A DNA stretch of 15,360 nt from Bryobacterales bacterium (GCA_016789785.1 JAEUQE010000220.1:1-15360), one strand, 5' to 3'. Shown: positions 6,173 through 13,898, counted from the stretch's first letter. Numbers and translations: made by a program. The notes: generated from the sequence alone by a model not told the origin.

Positions 6173-7489
6173 ATGCCCAACTTCCGCGAACGCCTGGAAT
6201 CGTACTTTGAGTTCCGGCAGCTTCAAACCGACTGGCGAACGGAGATTGTCGCCGGACTGACCACGTTCATGACGATGGCCTACATCATCTTCGTGAATCC
6301 CGCGATTCTGAGCGAGACGGGAATGCCGGTTGCGGCGGTGACGGCGGCCACGTGCCTGGCGTCGGCGGTTGGCTCGATTCTGATGGGCGCCTACGCACGG
6401 TATCCGATCGCACTCGCGCCGGGCATGGGACTGAACGCCTACTTCACTTACAGCGTGGTGAAGGGCATGGGGCTGTCCTGGCAGGTGGCACTCGGCGCGG
6501 TGTTCCTTTCCGGCGTTGCGTTTCTCCTGCTGACGGTGGTGGGTCTGCGGCAACTGATTCTCTCGGCCATCCCGACGGAGCTGTACGCCGCGGTCGCGGT
6601 CGGCATCGGGCTGTTCATTGCGTTCATCGGACTGCGCAACTCCGGAATCATCGCGGCGAGTCCGGCGACGCTCGTAACGCTGGGCAACTTGCGAGCGCCT
6701 TCCACTGTTCTGGCTCTCGGCGGGCTGATTCTGATGTCGGCATTGATGGCGTGGCAGGTGCGGGGGGCGATTCTGATCGGCGTTTTGGGGACAACGGTGG
6801 CGGGGCTGCTGACCGGCGTTTTCCAATGGACGCCGCAGCCCTACTCGATGTTCGCGCTCGCGGGAACCGCGCTGCAACTCGATGTCGCCGGCGCGTTGAA
6901 AGTGGGGCTGATCGAGATTGTGTTTGTGTTTCTCTTTGTTGATCTGTTCGACAACATCGGCACACTGGTGGGCGTTGGAACGAAGGCTCAATTGTTCGAC
7001 GACGCGAGGCGCATTCCGCGCGTGAACCGCATTCTGCTGACGGATTCGGTGGCGACGATCTGTGGATCGCTCACGGGTACTTCCACGGTGGTCAGCTACA
7101 TTGAGAGTGCCGCGGGCGTGGCGGCAGGAGGCCGGTCCGGAGTAACAGCGATTGTGGTGGGGCTGATGTTTCTGATCGCGGTGTTTCTGGCGCCTCTGGC
7201 GGGTGTGATTCCGGCGGCTGCCACGGCTCCGGCGCTGGTCATCGTGGGGTCGTTGATGGCCTCGCACGCGCGGGAGATCCACTGGGACGATACGGTGACC
7301 GCGATCCCCGCGTTTCTCACCATGGTGACCGTGCCGCTGAGTTTCAGTATTGCCAATGGGCTGGCGTTCGGATTTACAGCCTACACTTTGTTGCGGATGG
7401 CAAAGGGGGAGTTTCGGAAGGTCAACGGGCTGGTCTACGTACTTACAATTCTATTTCTGATCCGGTTCTTTTATCTGGGGAAGGAGTAA
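6173..7489 (+). CDS. NCS2-family (AzgA/PbuG-type) purine permease
   Basis: This is an inner-membrane proton symporter, probably for adenine, guanine or hypoxanthine. The 438 residues begin MPNFRERLESYFEF, then TEIVAGLTTFMTMAYIIFVN, the classic N-terminus of the AzgA branch. APGMGLNAYFTY follows, then about a dozen hydrophobic segments. DLFDNIGTLVGV and TSTVVSYIESAAGVAAGGRS form the substrate-binding signature of helices 8 and 10. The exact purine cannot be told from sequence. Start chosen at 6173 because family members begin here; ATG 6146 and TTG 6092 extend the same frame but have no better ribosome binding site. It is divergent from gatB (99 bases between the chosen starts). Its last 47 bases overlap the convergent ribbon-helix-helix gene. 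Confidence 0.92.
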   Translation: MPNFRERLESYFEFRQLQTDWRTEIVAGLTTFMTMAYIIFVNPAILSETGMPVAAVTAATCLASAVGSILMGAYARYPIALAPGMGLNAYFTYSVVKGMGLSWQVALGAVFLSGVAFLLLTVVGLRQLILSAIPTELYAAVAVGIGLFIAFIGLRNSGIIAASPATLVTLGNLRAPSTVLALGGLILMSALMAWQVRGAILIGVLGTTVAGLLTGVFQWTPQPYSMFALAGTALQLDVAGALKVGLIEIVFVFLFVDLFDNIGTLVGVGTKAQLFDDARRIPRVNRILLTDSVATICGSLTGTSTVVSYIESAAGVAAGGRSGVTAIVVGLMFLIAVFLAPLAGVIPAAATAPALVIVGSLMASHAREIHWDDTVTAIPAFLTMVTVPLSFSIANGLAFGFTAYTLLRMAKGEFRKVNGLVYVLTILFLIRFFYLGKE

Positions 7490-7631
7490 GACGGCCGGCA
7501 TCCCGAAGCGCGCGGCGGAGGAGAAACTCGATCTGCCCGTTCAGGCTGCGCAGATCATCGTCCGCCCAGCGCCGGAGAGCATCCAGGAGTTCTCCATCCA
7601 CGCGCAACAGAAATGACTTCCGGCCGTCCAT
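7443..7631 (-). CDS. Small Arc-type ribbon-helix-helix protein
   Basis: The product is 62 residues: MDGRKSFLLRVDGELLDALR, then RWADDDLRSLNGQIEFLLRR, then a basic/acidic tail. The pattern is one strand (KSFLLRVD), helix A (ELLDALRRWADDD) and helix B (SLNGQIEFLLRRAL). This is the Arc/MetJ ribbon-helix-helix fold with its usual NxxIxxLLxxAL second helix. Such proteins bind DNA as dimers of dimers and often repress their own operon. It follows the SPFH gene on the same strand after 108 bases, so the two probably share a transcript. An imperfect inverted repeat (GGTCCT 7682-7687, AGGACC 7720-7725) lies in that gap. The 3' end overlaps the permease gene by 47 bases. AGGA lies about 11 bases before the start, so initiation is probably weak. 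Confidence 0.82.
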   Translation of the reverse strand: MDGRKSFLLRVDGELLDALRRWADDDLRSLNGQIEFLLRRALRDAGRLTPSPDKRTGSEIEL

Positions 7632-7739
7632 CAGTACTTCATCCTATCTGTTCATGGCCATTTCAAACACTTTATGCGGCAGGTCCTTCCGGTCGTTCCC
7701 ACAGCGGGCCGTTCCATAGAGGACCGTGCCAGTTCACAC

Positions 7740-8621
7740 TTAGTGATAGATACTCCCCGTGTTGATCACCGGCTGCGTGGCGCGCTCACCGCAAAGCACA
7801 ACCAGGAGGTTACTCACCATCGCGGCCTTGCGCTCGGAATCCAACTCCACGATCTTGTTCTTTGCCAGCAGTTCGAGCGCCATCTCCACCATGCCAACCG
7901 CGCCTTCCACGATCTTCTGCCGGGCGGCGATGATCGCGGATGCCTGCTGGCGCTGAAGCATCGCGGCTGCGATCTCCGGAGCGTAGGCCAAGTGGCTGAT
8001 GCGCGCTTCCATCACCTCCACGCCGGCCTTGGACAGCCGGTCCTGAATTTCCTTCTGCAGGTGCGCCGCGACCTCGGCGGTGTTGCCACGCAGCGACATA
8101 TCGGCCTCGTTGTGGGCGTCGTAAGAGTACGCAGTGGCGAGGTTCCGCAGTGCGCTCTCGCTTTGCACGTGGACATAGTTCTCGTAGTTGTCGACTTCGA
8201 AGACGGCCTCGGCGGAGTCCACCACCTTCCAGACCACGACGGCCGCGATCTCGATCGGATTGCCATCATGATCGTTCACCTTGAGGTGCTCGGTTTCGAA
8301 GTTGCGGACCCGGAGCGAGATCTTCTTCTTGGAGTAGAAGGGATTGGCCCACTGAAGGCCCGTTCGCTTCGCCGTTCCGACATACTTGCCAAACAACTGC
8401 AGGACGACAGCCTGATTCGGGGCAACCGTAAACAGGCCGGCCAACACCAACATGTCGGCGAGGATGAAAAGCGCCAATACCAGAATCGGCAGGCCGCGTT
8501 CGGAACGCGGAATCTCCCGGCCGACCCAGAAAAAACCATAGATGCAGAGGACCAGAACGAGCAAAGTCAGCAACAACATCGCCATTCCGGACATCGTTGA
8601 GCGATCCAACTCGCGAATCAT
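7740..8621 (-). CDS. SPFH/band 7 (stomatin-like) membrane protein
   Basis: The product is 293 residues. Two hydrophobic segments come first (about 12-33, [19 protein letters not shown]; about 43-66, [20 protein letters not shown]). The SPFH core follows from about 66: [38 protein letters not shown], then [20 protein letters not shown]. It continues with a helical stretch, [40 protein letters not shown] and [24 protein letters not shown] proteins form membrane-anchored ring or cage assemblies that organise membrane domains or proteases. No nfeD or protease partner is nearby; the downstream partner is the ribbon-helix-helix gene. Start 8621 is fixed by AAGGAG with 8 bases between it and the ATG; the longer frame from 8672 would run through the promoter. 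Confidence 0.93.
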   Translation of the reverse strand: MIRELDRSTMSGMAMLLLTLLVLVLCIYGFFWVGREIPRSERGLPILVLALFILADMLVLAGLFTVAPNQAVVLQLFGKYVGTAKRTGLQWANPFYSKKKISLRVRNFETEHLKVNDHDGNPIEIAAVVVWKVVDSAEAVFEVDNYENYVHVQSESALRNLATAYSYDAHNEADMSLRGNTAEVAAHLQKEIQDRLSKAGVEVMEARISHLAYAPEIAAAMLQRQQASAIIAARQKIVEGAVGMVEMALELLAKNKIVELDSERKAAMVSNLLVVLCGERATQPVINTGSIYH

Positions 8622-8623
8622 CG

Positions 8624-8672
8624 TGATCTCCTTTTGATATTTATATGATATCACTTTGATGGCAGGTGTCAA
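8624..8672 (-). promoter_or_regulatory. Strong sigma-70 type promoter with four phased TGAT operator motifs
   Basis: Read on the minus strand, a consensus -35 TTGACA (8672-8667) is followed by 16 bases and then TATCAT (8650-8645) as the -10. AAGGAG and the SPFH start codon lie just downstream. On the plus strand TGATCT (8624), TGATAT (8635), TGATAT (8646) and TGATGG (8657) start exactly 11 bases apart. The one at 8646 belongs to the perfect palindrome TGATATCA (8646-8653). The array covers the -10 region, the transcribed leader and the ribosome binding site. Ribbon-helix-helix repressors of the Arc type bind half-sites about 11 bp apart, so autoregulation by the gene at 7443-7631 is likely (inference). 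The local sequence is strikingly AT-rich for this genome. Confidence 0.75.
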
Positions 8673-8780
8673 GGAAAATCGGAAACACGTGGAAACGGGT
8701 CTGGGGAGGAGGCGGGACGCGGCAGACTCACAAGGAACTGGAATCGGTGCCGGCTACGGTAACGCAGACTTCAGTCGGCC

Positions 8781-8802
8781 GCCTCGACAAGCATGTCGAG
8801 GC
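8781..8802 (-). terminator. Hairpin downstream of the PQQ-like gene
   Basis: Perfect arms GCCTCGAC (8781-8788) and GTCGAGGC (8795-8802) surround a 6-base loop, 62 bases beyond the stop of the PQQ-like gene in its reading direction. A second small stem, GAGCC-GAC-GGCTC, lies at 8835-8847. Neither has a T run, so termination is plausible but unproven. Confidence 0.45.
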
Positions 8803-8863
8803 AACAGTGAACAGTATTGAGGGTTGGGGCGGGTGAGCCGACGGCTCGGCCGACTCCTGGCCG

Positions 8864-10129
8864 CTAATCTTCCGAGGGGCGCGCGGGAAGAGGTGCGGAC
8901 TCCCAACGGTAGGCCGCGATGGCGGTCAACTCACGAACATAAAGGTCGTTGCCGGCGATGGCGAGGTGGCCCCAGCAGGGCTGGCCACTGATCTCTTTCG
9001 AATCCAGCAATTCGAATTTCGACGGATTCGCGCGGACCAGATTCAACACACCGCGTTCGTCCAGGGCCAGGATCTTGTCGTTGCGGACGGCCATGGACCA
9101 GTATTGGCCGAAGGGCTCGGAGGTCCAGCAGGTTTCCCCGTTGCGGAGGTCGATGCAGAGGAATCGCTGATTTTGCAAATGCATGTAGACGTGATCACCA
9201 AGCCGGACAGGCGTCGACATGTACCCCTTGGCTTTGTTTCGCCACACCTCTTCGGCGCGAAACTTGCCGTTGTCCTGGCCGATGCGGAAGAGGAAGGAAT
9301 CCATGCGGTAACTGCTGGTGAAGACCATGTTGCCGTACGGTAGGGGCGTCAGAATGTTCATGCCCCGATAGTTCGGCACATCGACGCTCCAGAGCACGTC
9401 ACCGGATTCGGTATCCAGCCCGTTAAGCTTGGTGCGGGTCTGCACGAGGAGTTGGCGCCGTCCATGGATGGTGGCGAAGGTTGGTGACGAGAAGGCGCCA
9501 CTCTCCATCATGCCGCCATCGTAGGCGGCCGAGCGCCACATGGTCGCTCCGGTCTTCTTATCGAGCTTGACGGTGGAATTCGCGGCCTGGACATAGACGG
9601 CATTGCCGTCGAGCAGAGGAGAGGAAGCGAATCCGAAGTCGGGCTTGGGAGTCAAGAAGCGCTTGGGGAAGTCCACTCGCCAGTTCTCCTTGCCGGACTT
9701 GGCGTCGAGTGCGACAAGCACCTCTTCCATGCCGCCCACGTAGAGCGTCTTGCCGTCGGTGGTGGGAGTGGAGCGAATCCAGTCGCCGTTCTTTTTGGCG
9801 AAGAACGGAACCGATAGCTTGCCAGGCCAGGAGGCGCGCCACATTTCCTTGCCTGTCTTACGGTCGAGGGCGCGGATCACCTCGGTATTGGTGTTGGCCG
9901 TTTCCGCGACGTAGACCATGCCGCCAGTCACGATGGGGCCGGGATATCCCTTGTCCATCTCGACGCGCCAGAGGGGGCGGAGTCCGTCAAGCCGGTCGGG
10001 CCAAGCCTCGCCGGTGGTGATGCCGGTGCGATCGGGACCTCGCCATTGGGGCCACGATGTGGTGTCGGCGGCGTGAGCGGGGATCGCGGCAGCGAGGGCG
10101 AAGAAGGAGCGGCGGGAGATTTGCGGCAT
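8864..10129 (-). CDS. Tat-exported PQQ-like beta-propeller protein
   Basis: The product is 421 residues. The N-terminus MPQISRRSFFALAAAIPAHA is a twin-arginine signal (SRRSFF, Arg6-Arg7) with a likely cleavage after AHA. Repeated propeller blades follow, with PQQ-repeat motifs: SWPQWRGPDRTGIT at the start, VIRALDRKTGKEMWRASWPG, LVALDAKSGKENWRVDF, VKLDKKTGATMWRSA, LNGLDTESGDVLWSVDVPN and LCIDLRNGETCWTSEPF. No cytochrome c motif is present. The family includes BamB-like and dehydrogenase-like propellers; without an attached enzyme or PQQ-binding residues I would call this a periplasmic propeller of unknown role. It is monocistronic or first in its unit: the VanZ-like gene ends 54 bases upstream on the same strand. 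Confidence 0.9.
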   Translation of the reverse strand: MPQISRRSFFALAAAIPAHAADTTSWPQWRGPDRTGITTGEAWPDRLDGLRPLWRVEMDKGYPGPIVTGGMVYVAETANTNTEVIRALDRKTGKEMWRASWPGKLSVPFFAKKNGDWIRSTPTTDGKTLYVGGMEEVLVALDAKSGKENWRVDFPKRFLTPKPDFGFASSPLLDGNAVYVQAANSTVKLDKKTGATMWRSAAYDGGMMESGAFSSPTFATIHGRRQLLVQTRTKLNGLDTESGDVLWSVDVPNYRGMNILTPLPYGNMVFTSSYRMDSFLFRIGQDNGKFRAEEVWRNKAKGYMSTPVRLGDHVYMHLQNQRFLCIDLRNGETCWTSEPFGQYWSMAVRNDKILALDERGVLNLVRANPSKFELLDSKEISGQPCWGHLAIAGNDLYVRELTAIAAYRWESAPLPARPSED

Positions 10130-10183
10130 CGGGGTGTGTGATGCCGTGCAAAACGGTGTGGATGGGTTATTTGTGGGGCGCCA

Positions 10184-10585
10184 CTACGAAGGTGTCACCT
10201 GCTCGGCACTGTAGCAGACCAGCAGGCTGACACCGTAAGCGGCGATGTCGAAGGGGTCAAAGGTTCCACGAAAGATGCCTCGCGGCCAGTAGAGCTGACT
10301 GATCTCAGCAACCAGGCCAACCACGAAGATACTGACCGCGGCTAGCTCCGGAGAGCCGCCAAGCCATCGAATCCAACGGAGCATCCGCAAAGGCCTGCGC
10401 CGCAATTGGATGTAGAACCAAGCCGGAAAGGTGAGGTCAGCACCGTAGCTGGAGAACAGCCCTCCCGACAAATAGAGTGCCCTTCCAAGACCCGGATACA
10501 TTGTGACAATGGCCGCCGTAAACCAAACTGCGAGGAGAATCCACTCGGCCACGAGCCAAACGGTCTCTCCAGCCGGCAATGGCAT
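10184..10585 (-). CDS. Small membrane protein, VanZ-like
   Basis: The product is 133 residues with three or four hydrophobic segments: WLVAEWILLAVWFTAAIVTM, LTFPAWFYIQL, AAVSIFVVGLVAEISQLY and FDIAAYGVSLLVCY. The stretch AEISQLYWPRGIFRGTFDPF followed by DIAAYGVS matches the ExxQ...R.GTFDxxDIxA pattern of VanZ-family proteins, though the rest of the family signature is not obvious and the length is near the short end. Function is unknown. ATG 10585 is preferred (GGA 8 bases upstream, and the hydrophobic N-terminus follows); ATG 10612 is the alternative. It is divergent from thiE (88 bases between chosen starts), and the PQQ-like gene lies 54 bases downstream on the same strand, so the two may be co-transcribed. 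Confidence 0.7.
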   Translation of the reverse strand: MPLPAGETVWLVAEWILLAVWFTAAIVTMYPGLGRALYLSGGLFSSYGADLTFPAWFYIQLRRRPLRMLRWIRWLGGSPELAAVSIFVVGLVAEISQLYWPRGIFRGTFDPFDIAAYGVSLLVCYSAEQVTPS

Positions 10586-10673
10586 GTTCGTTTCCAGGTC
10601 CAACCGCCCCATTTCGGAAGTCTATCAGCCGCACGCATTCTGCCGGGAACAAGGTGCGGCAAGATGGGAAGGA

Positions 10674-11312
10674 ATGATTCCGAAGCTTTACGCAATCGCC
10701 GATACCGCAACCCTGGAACGCCACGGGCTCGCATTGGTAGCGACGGCGCGCGCATTCCTCGACGGTGGCGCGCGATTGGTGCAGGTGCGGCACAAGGGCC
10801 AGTTCTCGAGGCTTCTCTATGCGGACTGCGTGCGTGTTGCGGCCATGTGCGCGGAGGCAGGCGCGAGACTGGTCATCGACGATCGCGCCGATATCGCCAT
10901 GCTGCTCGATTGCGGGCTGCATGTGGGGCAGACGGATCTGCCGCCGGTGGAGGCGCGCCGCCTGATCGGGACCGACAGATTACTCGGGTACTCGACGCAC
11001 AATGCCGCGCAACTTGCCGAAGGGGACGGGATGCCGGTGGACTATCTGGCGATCGGGCCGGTGTTTGCGACGGGGTCGAAGGAGAACCCGGATCCGGTGG
11101 TCGGGGTCGAAACACTGAAGCTACTTCGCGGGTCGACGAAGAAGCCTCTGGTGGCAATTGGGGGAATCACGCTGGAGAACGCGCCACGGGTTTTGGAGGC
11201 CGGAGCCGATTCGCTGGCGATTATCCGCGATCTGATACCGGAGGGCGGCGCGTACGGTGAGATTCGGGCGCGCGTGGAAGAGTGGCGAAGAAATCTTGGG
11301 GATATGGTATAG
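10674..11312 (+). CDS. thiE: Thiamine-phosphate synthase
   Basis: ThiE joins HMP diphosphate with thiazole phosphate to form thiamine phosphate. The 212 residues form a TIM barrel. Key pieces are LVQVRHKGQ (35-43; the diphosphate-binding Arg and Lys of the family's QLRxK motif), RLVIDDRADIA (65-75), GLHVGQTDLP (81-90), LLGYSTHN (103-110), DYLAIGPVFATGSKENPDP (123-141) and LVAIGGITLENAPRVLEAGA (159-178). Length is typical. The same frame is open back to 10503, but the family's N-terminus is MIPKLYAIAD at 10674, and GGGAAGGA lies directly before it. No TPP riboswitch is visible in the 61-88 bases upstream. It leads a tight plus-strand run with the amino-acid permease. No other thiamine genes are in the window. 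Confidence 0.94.
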   Translation: MIPKLYAIADTATLERHGLALVATARAFLDGGARLVQVRHKGQFSRLLYADCVRVAAMCAEAGARLVIDDRADIAMLLDCGLHVGQTDLPPVEARRLIGTDRLLGYSTHNAAQLAEGDGMPVDYLAIGPVFATGSKENPDPVVGVETLKLLRGSTKKPLVAIGGITLENAPRVLEAGADSLAIIRDLIPEGGAYGEIRARVEEWRRNLGDMV

Positions 11313-11342
11313 TTCACGGTTTGTACTGAAGGAGAGCAACGA

Positions 11343-12767
11343 ATGGGTCTGACCTCGGTCAAGCCGTTAAGCCGCATCATTGCGGAGTCAGAGGGCGGTT
11401 CACACACGCTGAAGCGGACGCTCGGCTCGACGCAACTTGTGGCGCTGGGTATCGGCGCGATCATCGGCGCCGGCTTGTTTTCGCTGACGGGCATTGCGGC
11501 AGCCGAGCACGCGGGTCCCGCGGTGGTGCTGTCGTTCATCCTGGCGGCTGTCGGCTGCGCGTTCGCGGGCATGTGCTACAGCGAATTCGCGACCATGATT
11601 CCGATTGCGGGCAGTGCCTACACCTACGCCTACGCGACGATGGGTGAGTTGCTGGCGTGGATCATTGGCTGGGACTTGGTGCTGGAGTACGCGGTCGGTG
11701 CGTCCACGGTGGCGGTGAGTTGGTCGGCGTATTTCACTTCGTTGCTCAAAGACTTCGGCATCGACTTCCCTCAGGCGCTGGCGAACTCGCCCTATGCGGC
11801 GACACCGGGCATCGTGAATCTGCCGGCGATCTTCGTTGTCTGCATGATTTCGTTGCTGCTGATCGTCGGCATTCAGGAATCGGCGCGGGTGAATGCGGTG
11901 ATCGTGGTGGTGAAGGTCACGGTGGTGGTGATCTTCATCCTGGTGGGCTGGAGCTACATCAACGAACAGAACTACACGCCGTTCATTCCTGAGAATACCG
12001 GCACGTTCGGCGAGTTCGGATGGAGCGGTGTGGTGAGAGCGGCGGGCGTGGTTTTCTTCGCGTTCATCGGATTCGATGCCGTTTCGACGGCGGCGCAGGA
12101 AGCGAAGAATCCGCAGAAGAGTATGCCGATTGGCATCATCGGCTCACTGATCATCTGCACGTTGCTGTATGTGCTGTTCGCCCACGTGTTGACCGGCATC
12201 GTGAACTACAAGGACTTCAAGGGCTCGGCTGCGCCGGTAGCGCTGGCGGTGGATCGCACGCCGTTCATCTGGCTGAACAAGGCAGTGAAGTTCGCCATTC
12301 TGGCGGGCTACACGTCGGTGATTCTGGTGATGCTCCTGGGGCAGTCCCGAGTGTTCTTCTCGATGTCGAGGGATGGTCTGCTGCCGCGGCTGTTCTCCGA
12401 CATTCATCCTCGCTTCCTGACGCCGTGGCGGTCGAACCTGCTGTTCATGGTGTTCGTCAGTTTGTTTGCGGCCTTCGCACCAATCAACGTGGTGGGAGAG
12501 ATGACGAGCATCGGGACATTGTTTGCCTTCGTGCTGGTCTGCATCGGCGTGATGGTGATGCGCAAGACGCATCCCGAGCACCCGCGCCCATTCAAGACGC
12601 CGCTGGTTCCGCTTGTGCCGATCCTCGGTGTGCTGGCGAATTTCCTGTTGATGTTTGGACTGGGATGGTCGAACTGGCTGCGGCTGTTCCTGTGGCTGGG
12701 GCTGGGCCTGATGATTTACTTCGGCTACAGCCGGCACCATAGCAAGTTGGCGACAGGCGAGAAGTAA
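11343..12767 (+). CDS. APC-superfamily amino-acid permease (cationic amino acid transporter type)
   Basis: The product is 474 residues with about 12-14 hydrophobic segments. The N-terminal signature is LKRTLGSTQLVALGIGAIIG then AGLFSLTGIAAAEHAGPAVV, the unwound helix-1 GIGAIIGAG motif of the APC fold. It is followed by CYSEFATMIPIAGSAYTYAY, GWDLVLEYAVGASTVAVSWS and FFAFIGFDAVSTAAQEAKNP. The QEAKNPQKSMPIGI and RVFFSMSRDGLLP blocks place it with the CAT/YfnA-like branch. The substrate cannot be read from sequence. Start 11343 is supported by AAGGAG 8 bases upstream. It lies 30 bases after thiE and 1 base before the DUF1080 gene, so the three are probably co-transcribed. Confidence 0.93.
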   Translation: MGLTSVKPLSRIIAESEGGSHTLKRTLGSTQLVALGIGAIIGAGLFSLTGIAAAEHAGPAVVLSFILAAVGCAFAGMCYSEFATMIPIAGSAYTYAYATMGELLAWIIGWDLVLEYAVGASTVAVSWSAYFTSLLKDFGIDFPQALANSPYAATPGIVNLPAIFVVCMISLLLIVGIQESARVNAVIVVVKVTVVVIFILVGWSYINEQNYTPFIPENTGTFGEFGWSGVVRAAGVVFFAFIGFDAVSTAAQEAKNPQKSMPIGIIGSLIICTLLYVLFAHVLTGIVNYKDFKGSAAPVALAVDRTPFIWLNKAVKFAILAGYTSVILVMLLGQSRVFFSMSRDGLLPRLFSDIHPRFLTPWRSNLLFMVFVSLFAAFAPINVVGEMTSIGTLFAFVLVCIGVMVMRKTHPEHPRPFKTPLVPLVPILGVLANFLLMFGLGWSNWLRLFLWLGLGLMIYFGYSRHHSKLATGEK

Positions 12768-12768
12768 G

Positions 12769-13515
12769 TTGACTGTGCGCATCGGTTTGATGGTTTTTGC
12801 CGCGGCGTGTATCCATGCTCCGGCGCAGGAGTGGATTTCTCTCTTCGATGGGCGGACATTCGAAGGCTGGGAGAACCGTCTGATTGCCGGGAAATCGGCC
12901 TGGGCGATCGAAGATGGATGTTTGACCGCGATTCCCGGCTCGACGCGGTCCGACCTTACCACCCTGCGGGAGTTCCGCAACTTCGAACTCGAATTCGAGT
13001 GGAAGGTTCCGGAAAAAGGGAACTCGGGCGTGAAGTACAAACTGCAGGGGCAGTATTACTTCTCGTCGCGGGGTGGGGCCACCAAGTCGTCGGAAGTGGT
13101 GGTGCTGCCGCATCTGCGAAACACTCCTGAGGCGGGTCGTTTCACGGTGTTGGGCATGGAGTATCAGTTGTCCGATGACCTCACCACGGCCGACTCCCAG
13201 CGTGGCGGCAAGTGGGCGGCGGGCGCGGTGTATGAGTACATTCCAGCGGTAAAGTCGAAGCCAGCGAAGGGCGGCGAGTTTCACAAGGGGCGCATCGTGG
13301 TGCGAGGCATGGCGGTGGAGCACTGGCTGGACGGGGAGAAGGCCGCATCGGGAAGTCTCGATGCGCCCGGCCTGCTGTGGGCGCCGCCGGGGTCGATGCG
13401 GGCAGCGATCACCGCGGTGCTGCTGGATCATCGCAGGGAACAATCGCCGATCGCGCTTCAGCATCACAACACCAAGGCTTGGTTCCGGAACATTCGCATT
13501 CGCGAACTGCCCTAA
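12769..13515 (+). CDS. Exported DUF1080 (3-keto-disaccharide hydrolase / LamG-like) protein
   Basis: The product is 248 residues with a Sec signal (MTVRIGLMVFAAACIHAPAQ) and a single DUF1080 domain. The domain starts EWISLFDGRTFEGWEN, then WAIEDGCLTAIPGSTRSDLT, FRNFELEFEWKVPEKGNSGV, YEYIPAVKSKP, GEFHKGRIVVRGMAVEHWLD and IALQHHNTKAWFRNIRIREL. The domain is a concanavalin-like fold; some members act on 3-keto-glycosides, and the family is abundant in Acidobacteria and Planctomycetes. The start is uncertain. TTG 12769 sits 1 base after the permease stop with GAGAAG nearby; GTG 12775 and ATG 12790 are in frame and leave the signal peptide largely intact. It is probably translated by coupling with the upstream permease. 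Confidence 0.9.
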   Translation: MTVRIGLMVFAAACIHAPAQEWISLFDGRTFEGWENRLIAGKSAWAIEDGCLTAIPGSTRSDLTTLREFRNFELEFEWKVPEKGNSGVKYKLQGQYYFSSRGGATKSSEVVVLPHLRNTPEAGRFTVLGMEYQLSDDLTTADSQRGGKWAAGAVYEYIPAVKSKPAKGGEFHKGRIVVRGMAVEHWLDGEKAASGSLDAPGLLWAPPGSMRAAITAVLLDHRREQSPIALQHHNTKAWFRNIRIRELP

Positions 13516-13588
13516 TACTCCCTTCGCAGTTGCAGTCACGGATTCGTGGCGCAGCCATCCGCACTCGGCAATCAGCGTTCAGCCCCCC

Positions 13589-13608
13589 AGCGGGGCGAGA
13601 TCCCCGCT
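13589..13608 (+). terminator. Hairpin after the thiE-permease-DUF1080 run
   Basis: Perfect 7-base arms AGCGGGG (13589-13595) and CCCCGCT (13602-13608) surround loop CGAGAT, 73 bases after the DUF1080 stop. No T run follows, so intrinsic termination is only a possibility. Confidence 0.4.
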
Positions 13609-13878
13609 CATGGAACCTGCAACTTGATCTGGGCGGGACTTCATCGAATGGGGTGAATCAGGTGGCAAGCTATGGTCAAGATCTGGCAACTCGGAGGCGG
13701 AAGGTTCTGGAGACCAAGCCGGACAGTCGGTGTGCGGAAGACCAAGATCTGAGAGATCCCCGTCGATACCTGGCCGAATTTTCGGAATGCGTCACGTGGG
13801 CTGGCCTTCGCGGATTTGCGAAAACCGCGTATTCGTGCGGGCGGCATGTCATGTATCCACGTGAGAGACACGACCATA

Positions 13879-13898
13879 GGCTAGAGGGTAGCCTCTAG
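13879..13898 (+). promoter_or_regulatory. Two mutually exclusive hairpins in the antiporter leader
   Basis: CTAGAGG (13881-13887), loop GTAG, CCTCTAG (13892-13898) forms a perfect 7-base stem. The overlapping GGCTA (13879-13883), GAGGG, TAGCC (13889-13893) is a competing stem. Both sit within about 30 bases of the GTG start at 13910. This is the arrangement seen in leaders where translation is tuned by alternative folding, but no known riboswitch is recognised. It could also simply be chance or the edge of a decayed repeat. Confidence 0.35.

Noticed and set aside
6074..7282. Very long minus-strand frame continuing upstream of gatB, antisense to the purine permease
   Set aside because: The product is low-complexity Arg/His/Gln-rich sequence without family features; it is a by-product of the permease's GC-biased codons. 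GatB itself starts at 6073 or 6058.
7674..8600. 308-residue plus-strand frame opposite the SPFH gene
   Set aside because: It is the mirror of a clear SPFH coding gene and has no protein features of its own.
10586..10673. Possible TPP riboswitch ahead of thiE
   Set aside because: The space to the divergent gene is at most 88 bases, and no conserved thi-box sequence such as CTGAGA or ACCTGA in the right order was seen.
12144..13539. Two long minus-strand frames (298 and 315 residues) opposite the APC permease and DUF1080 genes
   Set aside because: Both are antisense to well-supported genes, with low-complexity His/Arg/Gln-rich products.
13641..13877. 78-residue minus-strand frame in the gap before the antiporter
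   Set aside because: No motif, no ribosome binding site that stands out, and composition unlike the neighbouring genes; kept only as part of the unexplained gap.
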